Notes: generated by a model not told the origin, from the letters alone. A DNA stretch of 64,000 bases from Aphanomyces cochlioides (GCA_019828595.1 JAHQRK010000017.1:124001-188000); one strand, 5' to 3'. Positions 32,744-45,669 are shown, numbered from the stretch's first letter. Numbers and translations are program-made.

Positions 32744-34260
32744 AGCCATGCTCCGCAAGGAAACATGCTTGGTTGAAACCATGAGCTACATACATCGCCA
32801 TCGCAGCCTCAAGGTCTTCTCGCGCTTTCTTCGACTTGATCGTCTTCGCGTACGCTCGCACCACTGCAGGACATTCGCGCATCAACTTGCTGAGCAGCTC
32901 CCATGAGGCTTCGATGTCTTCAAGGCCTTCCCAACGAACAAGCAGGGCATACTCGCCAGCGTCTCGATCGATCTTGTGCGGCAGAATAGCGTTAACCTTC
33001 AATAGAATACCTTGTTCTGAGATGTGTTCGAGTATTTCTTCCGTGACTTGAAAGCTTTCTTCAGCATAGAGCTTGATTCTTGACAGATGGGCTTGACGTC
33101 ACTCCTTCGTGAGTAGATTAGATATTTCAACTGAGTACTCGCCAACTTCTGTCACTCGACAGGGTCCAAGCCATGTCACGAGAAGCTTCGGATGATGATT
33201 CTCGTCGACTCTTGACCAAAGCACGTAGTCTCCTTCGCACACATTGCAGGCTTCCGCGTTCGCAGTCGCAGCCGTTGCTTTCTGTCCACGTGTTTCGTTC
33301 TTCTGGAGGACTTGCTTGTGCATCGCTTGTAGACTCGTTCGTAGTTCTTCAAGGCTGCTTCGGACATCGACGCTGGACAGCTCAACGTCACGAAGTCCTT
33401 CTTCGAGACCTAGTACAATCACATCCAAGGGTGTAGTGGGTTCCAATCCTGTAAAGAGCTCCATAGGCGACTTGTTTGCGAGGGATGGCACTGGAGTTTG
33501 GTTGAGATTCGCTTGCACCACCGGCAGTAGATAGTCCCATTGGTCGGCCAGACGGAATTCGCGCAGCATCACTCGCATTACTTGTAATATGTCGCGGTTC
33601 ATTCGCTCGACTGTTCCGTTGCGCCAGGGACAAAACGCTAGAGTGAAATCATGATGAACCTTGAATTGTGGGCCAGTGCTTTCACAGCCACGATCTTGAA
33701 ATGGGTTCCTTGATCGCTGATCCAAACTCTTGGCATTCCAAATCGCTTCGCCCAGTTCACAGTCGCATCAACACACACTTGACTTGTAGGCGCATCGCAT
33801 GCAACGAGTTCGCAAAAGTGTGTCAAGTCGTCCTTGAGTACCAACACGTACTTGGCTCCACCTAGAGAGTTTCTCATAAAGATCAAAGTGTAGTCCTTCG
33901 TTCCTTCGCTTCGCGTGCCAAATCGGTGCATACGGTCTGTGCACCACTCTCCTCCTTTTACATGAGGACATAGAAGGCATCCAGCGACAAACTTTCCAGC
34001 TAGGTCTTGCAGCAGCTCGATCCAGAATAATCGCTTGAGATGGTTGACCAGCACGGCTTGTCCACGGTGACCCATGCTTCCACAGTGTGCTACAACCAAA
34101 TCAAGTCTTCGGCCGCTGCTGGGATCCAAATTCGGCCCTCGATAATGATGTCCTGTATGGACTCCTCGAGAATGTACTGATCGGCACATTCTTTTGAGCA
34201 GCGCGCTTGGTCGTAAGGCGGTTGAACGGATAAACGTTCGAAATATTCGTTTGAGCACAT
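32733..34260 (-). pseudogene. Ty3/gypsy chromovirus integrase and chromodomain fragment
   Basis: Integrase HHCC region (AHCGSMGHRGQ, CLLCPHVKGG) from about 34090; core Asp in WISDQGTHF near 33720; Glu in CPWRNGTVERMNRDI near 33610. A C-terminal part follows (KLLVTWLGPCRVTEV), then a chromodomain (YALLVRWEGLEDIEASWELL, 33002-32733). Frame changes occur near 34090 and 33690, and a TGA interrupts at 33099. No reverse transcriptase, protease or gag remains nearby. A chromodomain at the pol C-terminus marks the chromovirus branch, where it guides insertion to chromatin (family knowledge). The hAT element at 34276-36599 sits in the upstream part of this fragment. Confidence 0.8.
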
Positions 34261-34275
34261 ATGATGGGCCAAGTC

Positions 34276-36599
34276 TAGAGTTGTCCACGGGTTGACCCGG
34301 CCCGGGTCCAATCGAGTCGACTCGGGTCGAGTCGGGTTGGTGATCTTGTTTTCGCCCAACCCGAGTCGACTCGGACCCCTTCTTTGCTGTCCGTCACTGA
34401 ATGAGCATGAGTGACAGCGAGCGCCAGAGCACTCCATTCCAGCCGTCTACATCACTCAACGACAGTAAGCAAGCGTCTGACGTCTATCAGTATATCAAGA
34501 TCATCGATGGTGAGTTTGCTTGTACTTGCTGTCGTGAAAAGAACAAGAATATGACTTGGTCATGCCGAAGTACCACCAACTTTCGTAAGCATCTTCAGAA
34601 GTTTCATCCCGAACGCTATCGACGCATCGACCCAAACCAATCAAAGCTTGCGCACCACGGCTTCGTCCGCGAACAAAATGGGAAACGAAAAGCTGTCGAT
34701 GAGTCGTCGTTTGGTACATCAGACAAGTTTCATGCTGATCAGAAGCTTGTTGATTGGATTGTCAATGACTCTCAGTCGTTTCGTGTCGTTGAGCAACATG
34801 ATTTTCAAGACTTTTGTACAAGCTTGCGTGATGTGTATGAGTTGCCTTCTCGAAACACCACGACGCGAAAGCAACCTGTCGACAACAATTGGAGTCAGAG
34901 TAATTGACCAAGCGCGTTGGTATTACAACTGACATGTGGACATCAGTCGCAAAAAGAGGCTACATGGTGGTTACACTGCACTACATTGATGAGCAATGGG
35001 AAATGAGGTCAGTGATTATCGCATTTAAACGTGTTCTGTATCCACACACTGGAGAACGTTTGGCAATGTATTTGATCGAAGGCGTTGAAGAGATGTCTCC
35101 ACGTTTACTGCCTTGTCTATGGTGTATCACTGGAGACAACGCAACAACTAATCCATCCATGGTGGCTGCGATTAATGAGATGCTTCCAAGTATTATTGTC
35201 AAGTACAAGTCATCGATTGGGACGATTGATTCATCATTGCCCATTTCACGAAGTCCGTACGAATTCTGGCAACCTGGACAAGTAGTTCTCATGCGTTGTT
35301 TTGCTCACACCTTGCAGTTAGCCGTGAAAGATGGTGTTGCAAAATGTCCTACAATTGATGCTGCCATCTGCCGCTTTCGTGATTTGGCGAAAAAGATTAC
35401 AGAGTCACCAAAACTACTTGAATCACTGCAAAGCGTCTGTTCCATCTTGAATGTCAAGTCGCGTGTGCTCGAGCTTGACGTTCCTACACGCTGGAATAGT
35501 ACATGGTCCATGGTGTCGATAATGATTGCGATGCAGCTACCAATAAATGAGCTTTTGAGACGTATCCGTGAAAAGCATGAAGGCTTTACAGGCTTTGTGG
35601 TCAATCATGATGATGCTTTGGCACAAGAAATTCCTTACTCGACTTGGCTGGCTCTTGAGGACTTTTGTTCATTCTTGAAAACATTCAAAGATGCCACTGT
35701 CCTAATGTCGGCATCGAGCTATCCGACCTTGGGTTTGATTGTTCCTTTGATGGTTGAGATAAAAAAGAGATTGGCTAATGCTATTAATTGCACCGATGCA
35801 TTCCAGTGTGCACATACAAGAGATTTCGCTACTGCTGTGGCTGCCAAGCTCAATTTGTATGACCAAATCATTCACCAGCCAGTCGTAAGATTGCTGCAGC
35901 ATTGGATCCACGCACAAAAGGATTCGTTGACGAAGATGTGTTTGTCTTGGTGCGATTGGAATGGGAGCTCTCTTATGTAGCTCGTTATCAAGCTCAAATT
36001 GTTGGTTCAAACGAGCAATTCTTCAAGCCAGATGAAGCTGAAGACGACAATGACATCATGTCTTCATTTGATTCAAGACTCAATGGAGAGAATGAATATC
36101 AAGAGCCATTTGAGTCTGAGCTCCGTCGATGGTTCTCTCATCCATGTGAGCGTATGAATCGAACAAGTCGTGACGTTTTTCAATGGATGCGCAACAACTC
36201 CCAGATATATCCACGTGTGGCTTTCATGGCTTGCGAGTTTCTAGGAGTGACATCAACCTCTGTGCCAAGTGAATCTGCCTTCTCGATGGCTGGACAAACG
36301 GTAGAAAAACGGCGAGCTCAGCTTGGAGATGACTCAGTTCAGGCCGTGTGCGAGCTACAATCGTTCTTGAAGTTTAGTTTAAATAGAGATGCACGTTAAT
36401 GATCGCTTATGCGTTGTTATTACCACCGCAATGTGTCGGTAGTAAAGAATAATGATGCTTCTTGTCGCAATTGGCTGTAGTCGGGTTGACCCGATTGAAC
36501 CCGGGTCGAACTCGATTGCCTTTGTTGGAACTCGGGTTGAATCAAATCGCAATTTGACCCAACTCGGGTTAGTCGGGTCCAGTCGGGTTGACAACACTA
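34276..36599 (+). mobile_element. complete hAT transposon, 2324 bp
   Basis: Termini TAGAGTTGTC and GACAACACTA are inverted repeats, followed inward by clusters of ACTCGGGTTGA-like subterminal motifs at both ends. An exact 8 bp target duplication, GCCAAGTC, flanks it (34268-34275 and 36600-36607). Both features are diagnostic of the hAT superfamily. Confidence 0.92.
34401..36399 (+). pseudogene. hAT transposase (BED finger, RNase-H-like core, dimerisation domain), two frameshifts
   Basis: The start at 34401 gives a BED-type zinc finger (FACTCCREKNKNMTW, STTNFRKHLQKFHPERY). The catalytic part follows (GITTDMWTSVAKRGYMVVTL, ITGDNATTNPSM, RCFAHTLQLAVKDG, PTRWNSTWSM). The C-terminal hAT dimerisation domain contains YPRVAFMACEFLGVTSTSVP and SESAFSMAG. 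The gene runs in three frames: 34401-34907, about 34904-35980 and 35902-36399, with breaks near 34895 and 35890. It is otherwise complete and in register, so one or two base errors could explain the breaks. The ends of the element are intact, so it could still be mobilised in trans. Confidence 0.85.
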
Positions 36600-38256
36600 G
36601 CCAAGTCATTGCGCATGAGGCAGCATCGACTTGTCGTTATCGTAGGGCAATTGGCAAATCCACACAACATGATAGAATGTTACGCTCACATGGGATACGA
36701 ATTCAATTTGCGCGGGAAACTGTATTACCCAGTAACCAATAAGATTGCTTAGATTTGTGTCATTTGTTCTTCCAATCAAAATGTTTTTCCCATTTTTCTT
36801 TGCATATTCATTGGCGGATTTTCCCCCCTCTCGGATTGGATAATATTCGTATAAATTTGAATGATTTATTGTTATATACACTCTAAATTGTGAACGGGGT
36901 GAAAAATGTATCTATTTTTCCAAATCTATTTGAAATCTATAGCCAATCAGAATCGAGTATTTGTCTTCTTGACAAAAACACACACAAAACACACATTCAA
37001 AACTTTACTTTATTGAATGTACTTTCACATTACGCTTGAACTCACTATACCTAAATAGTATTTGAGAATATTTCAATTTTTAGTCAAACAAATTTCAGTG
37101 AAAAAGACAATATTTTTAGCTTTGTTTTGTCTCTTTTGATTGTGTATTTTTATAAATTTTATTGTCAATTTCATTCGAAATTGTGAGGGGGGTCCGAAAT
37201 GTATCGATTTTTCAAATCGATCTGCAAATCACTCAGCCAATCAGAATCGAGTATTCACCATAAACACACCCAGACACACATGAAATTAATTTGGGACGTT
37301 TGCCATACTTTCCATTTATACTTGACTTCAGTATGATCGAATCGATTTGGAATAGAATTCGACTTTGGTAAAAAAAATACAAATTTGGGTGAAAAAGACT
37401 ACGGCGTTATCTGTACCCTCCAGCGTTGACATGATAAGTTTTGCGTCGACTTTTCAAGTATACTTGTCTTCATTCGACGATACGCACGTACCGGTACGTC
37501 GTCGAACGTCGTCGTCGGGCGTCGCCGTCTGTTTGAGTGGTGGCCCTGCCTAAACGCGGACCACTCGGTGCGGCAAGTGTCCGGGAAGCGGTCGATCTGT
37601 TGCATCCTATCTACTGAATAAAACAGTCAATAGGATGCAACAAGTCGAGATGTTAATTTCTATCGTTGACCAGCGATGCAGCCCAAGTGAAACATTCCTA
37701 GTGTTTGGTGCGTTCAAGCCCACCGGTAGGACTCTGCATGCGCAACATGCGATCAAACTCTACCGCACCTAGAATCATCAGTAGCGTGGCATGTGATGAC
37801 GACAACGAGGCAAGCACGTCTGGTGAAAGAGGACAACCTGCAGACAAAACAGTTTGATGTATGCATCGCGAAAGTTTGCATGTGGTGTGGATTCTTTTCG
37901 ATCGAGTCCAATGGAGTTCGTGTGCAGTTCACTTTAAAGTGTCGTCGCTCGTGAGAGAGCTCACAACAGCACCAGGAAAGCACAGACTGTCTGTCACCAT
38001 ATGCCTCGAGAGATGGGTGTGGGAAGCCAAACACTCAATCGTGTCTTGTTGTGTTTTTCGACCGACACCTTACTTTTCACGGCGACTTTTCTTTTTTCGC
38101 TGTGAAACATGCTCGGAAAAGCTCAATTGATGTGGAGTGGGAACCGAGGGTGGAGTGCGTCCCCGGGTTTTGCGCGTTCTCTTGAGTCACAACGAAGAGC
38201 ACGACAATCTTCATCGTAGAGTGTCTCCTCGCATCCATGTTGGCGAAATTCCACCG
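36600..38256. other. intergenic with a dispersed repeat and a partial third copy of the secreted-gene upstream region
   Basis: About 36880-36985 is the inverse of 22320-22430. About 38040-38256 is an inverted partial copy of the region upstream of the secreted-protein genes (compare 25380-25600). No coding part of that gene is present. The remainder shows no recognised gene. Confidence 0.6.
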
Positions 38257-38673
38257 GAGTAAATTCGTTAACATGTACACTATCCGGTTAAAATTCGTCA
38301 ACCTGTAATCTCGAGACTGTATTCCTAATTCCACTTAAGCCTCAGCATAGTTCCTTTAACAGGCCTCATCAGGGTGGCGGCACGGCCTTACGGCCTACCT
38401 GCAGCCTTTTCCGATGAGAGAAAATATAATGCAATCCCTGTATGGTGGTCATTCAGGGCTCCCTCCTCCGAGTCATCCGCCTACAGAAAATTTTACGCTC
38501 GACCTCCGCTTCGCTTCGGTGAGTGCCATTTTCTGGGCAGACGACCGACGTCGTCCGCGCAGTTTAAGGCTTTTCCAGTGAAGTTATGCATTGCTGAAGT
38601 ATTGTTCTGCAGCCACAAACTGTTCAGGTTAACGAATTTTAACCGGATAATGTTCAGGTTAACGAAATTACTC
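38257..38673. mobile_element. MULE-type MITE, 417 bp, with 9 bp target duplication
   Basis: Ends GAGTAAATTCGTTAAC and (reverse strand) GAGTAATTTCGTTAACC form inverted repeats of about 48 bp. They are flanked by ATTCCACCG on both sides (38248-38256 and 38674-38682). The other copies of this locus at about 5094 and 25350 show the uninterrupted sequence TTTCACCGCGATACAAAC (reverse strand). Non-coding. Confidence 0.8.
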
Positions 38674-38847
38674 ATTCCACCGCGATACAAACGATTTTTG
38701 TCGTCTGCGACAGGGTTGCCCTATCCAAGTGGCACCTAAGGCAGGTTGTACAATCTGATTCGTTGTGCAAAACGTTGTGCAATCGTTGTAGCACAATGGG
38801 TCTGTTGTACTAAATTTGTATAACGTTTTGTTACAAATCAAGAAATC

Positions 38848-39000
38848 TTGTTATAAATATTCAAAGCCTTCTACATTAAGAGAAAAACTTGTTATAAATA
38901 TACAAAGCCTTCTACATTAAGAGAACAACTTGTTATAAATATACAAAGCCTTCTACATTAAGAGAACAGCTTGTTATAAACATTCAATGCCTTCTACACC
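38848..39000. repeat. 41 bp tandem repeat, about four units
   Basis: Unit begins CTTGTTATAAATATACAAAG and continues CCTTCTACATTAAGAGAACA; four units with few changes. AT-rich, no reading frame. Confidence 0.9.
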
Positions 39001-39929
39001 TTTGTTCGATCAAGTTGAACACTTTTTGCCATCAATATGGAAAGAAATAAAATAGAAAACGCTGATTTTATTCGTGATAAAATATAACACGCAGTTTTTG
39101 CAATCAATGTGAAATCTTTTGCCTTGTATGTGACTTGTTCATGCGCCGTATTGCATATCCTCCAAACTCAATGCTTTTGCAGTGTTTCTCTGGCAAAACA
39201 GAGCCTCTCTCACGACGGCTGGTAGAGTGACTTAAGCCATGGAATTTCTGGCTGCCTCCTCCAGCAAATTCATGCGTGCTTAGAGGTGTGTGCAAAGTCG
39301 CGGCGATGGAACATGTGATCAGTACGAAGTGCTAAAAAGCGCTTGATGGCAGACTTCAATAAGCTAAAGCGCATTTTTCCTCAGTCGTGGGGTCTTCTTT
39401 CCTTGTCTCAGCTGGCGTCCAAGAGCGTCTCAATTGTGAAAGGAGCTTTCATCTCACCTCTGAGTGGCTAGGGTGCCAACTCGCGCGAAGACAAAAGTTG
39501 CGCGCAAAGTCTAGGCGCCAATCTGTTTAGTCCAGGGGAATGAGCCCATTGAGCTCAATGGCTTTTGGCAGTTGCCACAGTCGTTAAATTCAATGAACTC
39601 AGTCCACTGACGGAATGTTTGTTGCGCCTTAACATCACGCGCAACTTTTGTGTCTGGACTTTCCAGTCGATTTTGCCGAATTGATTTTGAACGACAGGAC
39701 ATGTATACTGGTACATGATTCAATTGGAATTGGCCATTCGTTATGGCAAACGCATTCATCTTTTCGGGATTCGATGACTCAAGTCTTTTCCTTCAAGGAA
39801 GGGGGGAAGAAGGTGTTTGGCTCTCAAGTGGGTGAGAATCGCCGTGAAATACTTTTCATCCTGCTGTCAGTCGCAACACTTATGACAAGATAAGACGACT
39901 AGAGAGAGAAAAGGATCAAGAAGATAAAC
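39001..39929. other. no recognised gene
   Basis: Mixed sequence with short frames only; nothing recognisable on either strand. Confidence 0.45.
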
Positions 39930-40512
39930 TATTGTATGGTGTAATAGTGTATTGGTTTGAAGTCCAACAATCCACAGCAACATCTTCAATGTCAATCTTC
40001 AATATATTGGCTAAATCCCAGTTTTCTACAACGCTGAAGTCTTTAGTTATAGTAGTAAAGTACATTCGGAGCTCTCATTTCCTTGGTGGAGTCTTTGCAA
40101 AATTATGTATGGAGAAATACAAAAAGAATTACACCCTACATCTCTTTACGAAGACACGGTGGTCGACAGCTAAGTTCATGTTGTCACGTCTCCTAGTAAA
40201 ATCAGCTATACGAGCTCTTTCACAGACGAGCAGACCCAAAATTTTGATTTCGATCCTCAAATTCAAGCTTTAGTTCTCTCTGCATCATTCTGGACAAGTG
40301 TAATTGATCTCGACAACTTCCTTCAACCCATTTGTCAGTGCTTGGGATATTTAGAAAGTGACCACGCTTCGTTCTCCTCGGTTTATGCATGCTTTTTGTA
40401 CTTGAAAGTAGAGCTGGTTGCTGTGACTCTACGACAAAATTTTGACTTTACTACTGGTGACATCATATCTCTTATTCACAAGAGATCCAAGAGTATTTAC
40501 TCGCCGAGCCAT
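39930..40512 (+). pseudogene. hAT/DUF659-like transposase relic, cut by the Ty3/gypsy LTR
   Basis: Translated pieces resemble the middle to C-terminal part of a hAT-like transposase: TRWSTAKFMLSRLLV, then FLQPICQCLGYLESDHAS and FSSVYACFLYLKVELV, then IHKRSKSIYSPSH, where family members continue towards a conserved Leu-Asp-Pro. The frame is broken at least once (near 40270). It stops being hAT-like exactly at the LTR boundary (about 40513), so the retroelement inserted here. The continuation is not seen on the far side. Confidence 0.5.
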
Positions 40513-40514
40513 TG

Positions 40515-40857
40515 TGACGGTCGCGGGGATAGCGATGACGCACAAAAAGAATCGAAAGTCCAGACGTTTGGACTTCACAGGAACCGAATATCCTCGACTT
40601 TAGCCAAGGACTCTGCACCAGGATCGGAAGGGGAAGGAGACTAACAACGGTAGTGTAGATTAACCGAGTTAGGAGTAGTCGAGCAGAATGAGAAGTGAGA
40701 TACATAGCTATCTAAGAATCTAAACATCTAATATGGAAGGATCGTGAGATCGAGGACGCTTAGATCGAATCGAACTAGAATCTTAGTGGTTTGAAAGGGA
40801 TCACTTGAGTGGGATGATCCATGAGTTTGACAAGGAACGATCGAGGCTCAACCGTCA
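40515..40857 (-). repeat. 3' LTR of Ty3/gypsy element B
   Basis: The minus strand reads TGACGGTTGAGCC ... GCGACCGTCA, with 7 bp terminal inverted repeats (TGACGGT/ACCGTCA), directly after the polypurine tract and directly abutting the interrupted hAT relic. Ends are placed to within 2-3 bases. There is no second LTR to compare. Confidence 0.65.
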
Positions 40858-41072
40858 TAAGCCCCCCTGGTAAGTTTCGACCCTCATGTCGAACGCAAGT
40901 TGGGACGGTTGGAAGACTCGATCCATCAACGGGTTGATGGCCATCAATCAAGTCAAGCGACTTGATGCGCTTGAAGTGAGTTGGTGCATAGGGTAGTCGG
41001 TAGGGATCCAATAGAATCGTGAATCACCCGAATGGATTGACCAGATTGGATAGATCGTCTGGTATCCTGGAC

Positions 41073-41872
41073 ATGTCTGGTCCTGGAGAGGAGTTTGGTC
41101 CAAGCGATTCATTCCTCAAGGTGAAGCGGAAGCAAAGCATGATGAGTAAGAAGGCGGCCGCGGGGAAGTCTGGCCCACAGGAATCGGTTAAGGAGACTTT
41201 GAAGGTGGTTCGGTCGTCGATCGCGACGGCTGAACAAATACGCCAATTGTTGACCGAGTGCCTGACCAAATCAACCGATTTGGCGGAGGAGCAGAAGTTG
41301 ATCCAGGATCAATTGAAGGCTGAGTCCGCAGCTCGTGCCACGCCGGCGGCGGATCCGGTGTCCGAGTTCGTGGATTACATTGCGGGCAAGATTAAGGGGC
41401 AGGATGCGTGGATCGAGTTTTTGCGCGCTCAGGCGACCATTTTTCGTCTTGAAAAAGGCGACGGACTTCCACCGTTGAGCATCCCCAAAACGTCATCCTC
41501 CGAGGGATCCGCGGGTCACGGGCAGCCCGCCGTGCTTGACTTGGCTGGATCCGAGGGTAAGCAGCAATAATACAGTTGATCCTGATTTTCGTCGTAGATG
41601 AGGTCGAGCATGAGGCAACGGGGGAGCCCGATCCCAAGAAGCCCAAGAAGGATCTCCCTCCCGTGAGCGTGATTAGATGTCCATTGGTCGAGTTTCGTTG
41701 TCTAAGTCGGAAAACCGAGGGGATCGTCGTAGAGGAGGCAGTCCCTTATCCATGCGTAGTGAATTCTCGAAGTAGTCGACGTAAGATCGGTAGTCTGATA
41801 ACTTGGAGGCCGGAGTCCAGTATTTGTAGCCGTCGACATGCTCGACGAGGTATTCGGGTTCGCGGGTGTTAG
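41073..41872 (+). CDS. antisense accessory gene of Ty3/gypsy element B, unknown function
   Basis: Opposite in strand to the retroelement, between pol and the 3' LTR. Exon 41073-41556, intron 41557-41597 (GTAAGC...CGTAG, 41 nt), exon 41598-41872 give 252 residues in frame. The first exon is hydrophilic with a likely coiled coil (ATAEQIRQLLTECLTKSTDL, EEQKLIQDQLKAES) and a helical stretch (EFVDYIAGKIKGQDAWIEFL). Exon 2 starts with an acidic patch and a KKPKK nuclear-localisation-like motif. From about 41673 the frame overlaps the end of pol on the other strand, so the true end may lie earlier. No known domain is recognised, and it is not gag. The in-frame start at 41019 is GTG; the first ATG is 41073. 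Confidence 0.5.
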
Positions 41873-44800
41873 GCAGCCGACGTTTGTCACAGATCTTGTG
41901 GAGTGGCGAGTCGACGGAGGTGTAAGCGACGTCCCCGTCGCTGTAATCGACGCGATCTATGAAGCTAGATCTGGGTAGACAGTCGATCGTAAAGTCGTCG
42001 AGAGGCGACTCATCCTCAGGGACTTCCTCGTTGAAAGGTCTGGAGTAGTACCTTTGAGGGGCTTTAGACGGTCCACGTTGACCGTGACAATCTTGTCCGG
42101 GTGAGTCGGGATGTCGATCTTGTACGTGTTGGGTCCCATTTTGCGATCGATCCGGTATGGGCCGTGCCAGTGAGTCGCTAGCTTGGGAGTCCGCTTGTCG
42201 TCGGGGTTGGTCGACTTCGAGAAGTATTTGTAGACCCAGACCGCGGACTGATCGTCAAAGGAGATCGGTTTCTGATCAGATTTCGCTGCTGCACTTTTGT
42301 TCTGTCCCGAGACCATCTGATTCTCGACAAGTCGTCTCATTTCTTTCCATGATGAGGCGAGTCGGCGCTTGTATTGAGGAAGATCGTCGGACTTCCAAGC
42401 GGGATCGGAGTTAAGGAAGGCTAAGTCGAGAGGTAAGGTTGGGTCCCGACCGAAGAGGCAGAAGTAAGGTGAGTCGCCGAGAGTTTCGTGGTGTGCGGTC
42501 CGATAGGCAAAAGTAGCCTGAGTAGGTAAGTATCCCAGTCTGTGTGGTGATCGTTGACATAGATCTTCATCATCTGGACGATCGTGTGATTGAACCGTTC
42601 GACTAGACCCTGACCCTGAGGGTGATAAGGGGCGCTGGCGAGTTTGTGGATTCCGAGAGTAGTGTACATCGTGGTCGCGAGTTCAGAGACGAAGTTAGAT
42701 CCTCGATCGGATAGGAGTTTGTCCGGAATCCCGAATCGGCACAAGGCTTCGTCGATCAGGACTCTGGAGAACGTCGAGGTCTTTAGATCAGCGACTGGAA
42801 AGGCTTCGACCCATCGTGTGAAGTAGTCGGCAAAGACCAAGATGTATTTGTTGCCGCGGTTCGTTGTGGGCAAGGGACCCAATGCGTCGACTACCAGTAG
42901 GCCGAAGGGACCTCGTAGTGAATAGATCGGCATCCTTTGCATCGGACCTTGTCTCCAGGTCAACCGCCCTTGGCACGATTGCAGTCGGGACATTTCGAGA
43001 CATAGTCCTTGCAATCGAGTTGCCAATTCAACCAGTAGGCAGTCCGACGGATCCGCTCGCGAGTTTTCATGAGTCCGAGTTGTCCAGCGACAGGAGATGC
43101 ATGACTTGCATATAGGACTTCCTCGACTAAGGAGTGCGGGATCACCGGAACAATGATAAGTTCGGGGTTTCTCAACGGAGTCTTGATAGTGACGTAGCGG
43201 CAAACGATGCCTTGTTGCATAAGGTATTGCTGACTGTTGCGGACAATCAAGTTTTGTAGGTAAGGATCGAGGGGGATCGCGCCATCCTCTAGGTAGGCTC
43301 GTAGGGCTACGATCCATGGGTCGACCGACGAGCTCCATAGGAGTCGTGATAACTCTGGGATTGGGTGATTGTTGAGGATTCTGGAATCGCGTGGACTGAG
43401 CGGCTGATGTGTTAGAGTCAGTCGGGTCAGGCGTAGATCCTTCTTGTGTCAGTGATGGTTGTAGGTTAACGGGAGCACTGTTAAGGCGACTCATGCGTCG
43501 AGTCTGGATAGGGCAGACTGCGAGTCGAGATAATCCGTCAGCGGCCCCGTTGAGTTCGGTGGGTCGATGGATGACAGTATAATCGAGTCCTTGAATCTCC
43601 ATGGCCCATCGGGCGAGTTTGTGGTTTCCCGAGCGCGATCCAGTATTGAAGAGCCAAGTCAGGGCTTCGTGGTCGGTATAAATGTCAAAGTGTCTGCGAT
43701 CGATATAAGGTCTGAACTTTCGAGTCGCCCATACGATTCCCCAACATTCGATCTCAGAGATCCCCATTTCTTTCGAGATCCATTTTTGTTGAGCCTTTGT
43801 CAAGGATTGACTGGCATAGGCGATGACGCGATTCTTGCCTTGCTGTTTTTGCATGAGGACTGCACCGACTGCTATGTGACTAGTGTCAACCCAGATCGAG
43901 AAAGGTAGATCGAAATCGGGGTGAGCCAGGATCGGTGGAGAGACTAGACTGCGTTTGAGACTTTCGAGCGCCTCGACACATGCGGACGACCAGATGAATT
44001 GTTCGGCCGTTAGTAAGTTGGTCAAGGGTGCAGCGATCTTAGAGAAGTCGCGTACGAATCGACGGAAATAACCAGCGAGTCCCAAGAATGCGCGGACTTC
44101 CGAGGCATCTTTGAGTGCTTTGACGCGGAGGACTGACTTGATTTTCTCAGGATTCGGGAGAATTCCAGCTGGTGTGACAATGTGTCCTAAGAATGGAACT
44201 GATGATCGACCCCATTTGCACTTGGACATCTTGAGTTTGAATCCAGCTTCTCTGAATTTAGTAAGGACTTGACTGAGTCGGATCAAATGCGATCCAAAGT
44301 CTTCGCTGTAAACGATGCAATCGTCTAGATAGACTAGGCAAGTTCGCCATTTGTAGTCGATCAGGATGTGTTCCATAAGTCTCTCGAAACATGGGACTGC
44401 GTTGCAGAGTCCGAAGGGCATGACGAGCCATTTGTAGAGTCCGTACTTGCATGTGAAAGCAGTCTTCTCAATACTGTCTTTAGCCATCGGGACATTCCAA
44501 TATCCCGACGCAATATCCATAGTGGAGAAGAGTTTGGCCCTGCCAAGGACGTCTAATAGATCGTCGATCCGAGGCATAGGATAAGAGTCTTTCACGGTGA
44601 TGCAGTTGAGTTTGCGATAGTCGATACAGAAGCGTATCGATCCATCTGGCTTGCGGATCATAAGCACTGGACTTGACCAGGGACTCTTCGAGGGTCGGAT
44701 CAGTCCTAGATCCGTGTCGATGCTGAATTCGATCAGATGAGTCCGTCCGGGGGCTTTGGATGAGTCGACGAATATGTCGGAGAACTTCATGAGAGTCTTG

Positions 44801-45669
44801 CGCAAGAGTTCGCGTTGATCGATGCTGAGACTTGAGTCAGTCCAGTCGATAAGTAGTTCTTTAGTCGGAGTCGTCTCCGATTGCACAGGGCAGACAACGC
44901 CGGGGCCCCCGATTTGAGTGAGGACCCTCCTGGGTTCATCTGTAGTATGTGAGGATTGACCGTTGTCTGGTTGTGTGCGGGAATCGCGTGAGTCGAGGGT
45001 TGATTCCATGTGATCACGAGGTAACGCCATCCATGTGCCAAGGATCGCATGAGCAGGAAGATGGATCGGCGAGTCGGAAGGATTAGCGACTTCAAGGAGT
45101 ACAGTCCGTGATGGATTTGTGCGATATAAGGCGGCTGCGGCGTGTAGTAGAGCCGACTTGGTGGGTTCGACGAGTATAGTGGTCGAAGTTGGTAAGTCTG
45201 ATCCCGCAGAGCACGTGATCCATTGGAAGGATCGTGGAGGGATTTGAGTCGCTGTTGTGACTGTGACAGGTCCAGTTGCATGAGTCTCCTGTTGTGTAGG
45301 GCTCAGTGGCGAAAGTGAGATCAGCTCGTCGCAGCCATCGATCGATAATGTGTTGTCATTCAAGTTGATAATCGCACCCATTTGGCGTAATAGATCGATG
45401 CCAACAATGCAGTCTGTAAGGGCAGTCGACATGACCCAGAAAGGGAAGAGGACTTTGCGTCCAGCTAAGTTGATCGTGAGTTTGATGCGACCAAGCATTT
45501 CGAGTCTAGAGTTGTCGGCTGATACAAAGGAGGATCGAGGTTGCGACAGAGTTGGGCATCCTAATTTGTGCCAGAAAGTCGCGCTGACAAAGCTAGATGT
45601 AGCTCCAGTGTCGATCAGTGTCGTGGCTTTCATGTTGTTGACGTAATGCTTGGATAAATGGATCCGCAT
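41673..45669 (-). pseudogene. Ty3/gypsy element B pol (protease-RT-RNase H-integrase-chromodomain), frameshifted
   Basis: Order on the minus strand: retropepsin LIDTGATSSFV (about 45615); reverse transcriptase with IDYRKLNCITVKDSYPMPRI and the YLDD active site (44325-44336, about residue 445); RNase H (WVDTSHIAVGAVLMQ, YTDHEALTWLF); integrase zinc finger in another frame (43250-42960, HASPVAG...CPDCNRAKGG); integrase core VVDALGP, LSDRGSNFV and GQGLVERFN; GPY/F part (HWHGPYRIDRKMGPNTYKI, 42340-41957); chromodomain EYLVEHVDG...SKLSDYRSYVDYFE (about 41860-41740); stop at 41673. The main frame of 1082 codons (45669-42421) contains an out-of-frame stretch between two compensating shifts around 43500 and 43000, and a further shift lies near 42500. 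All catalytic motifs are otherwise present. Confidence 0.88.

Noticed and set aside
31667..37420. Shared ACGGCGTTATCT(A/G)TAC at 31667 and 37399 as transposon ends
   Set aside because: Only about 15 bases in common, with no matching second end or target duplication found.
38848..39000. Regular repeats as a possible CRISPR array
   Set aside because: Units are contiguous with no unique spacers; this is a plain tandem repeat in a eukaryotic setting.
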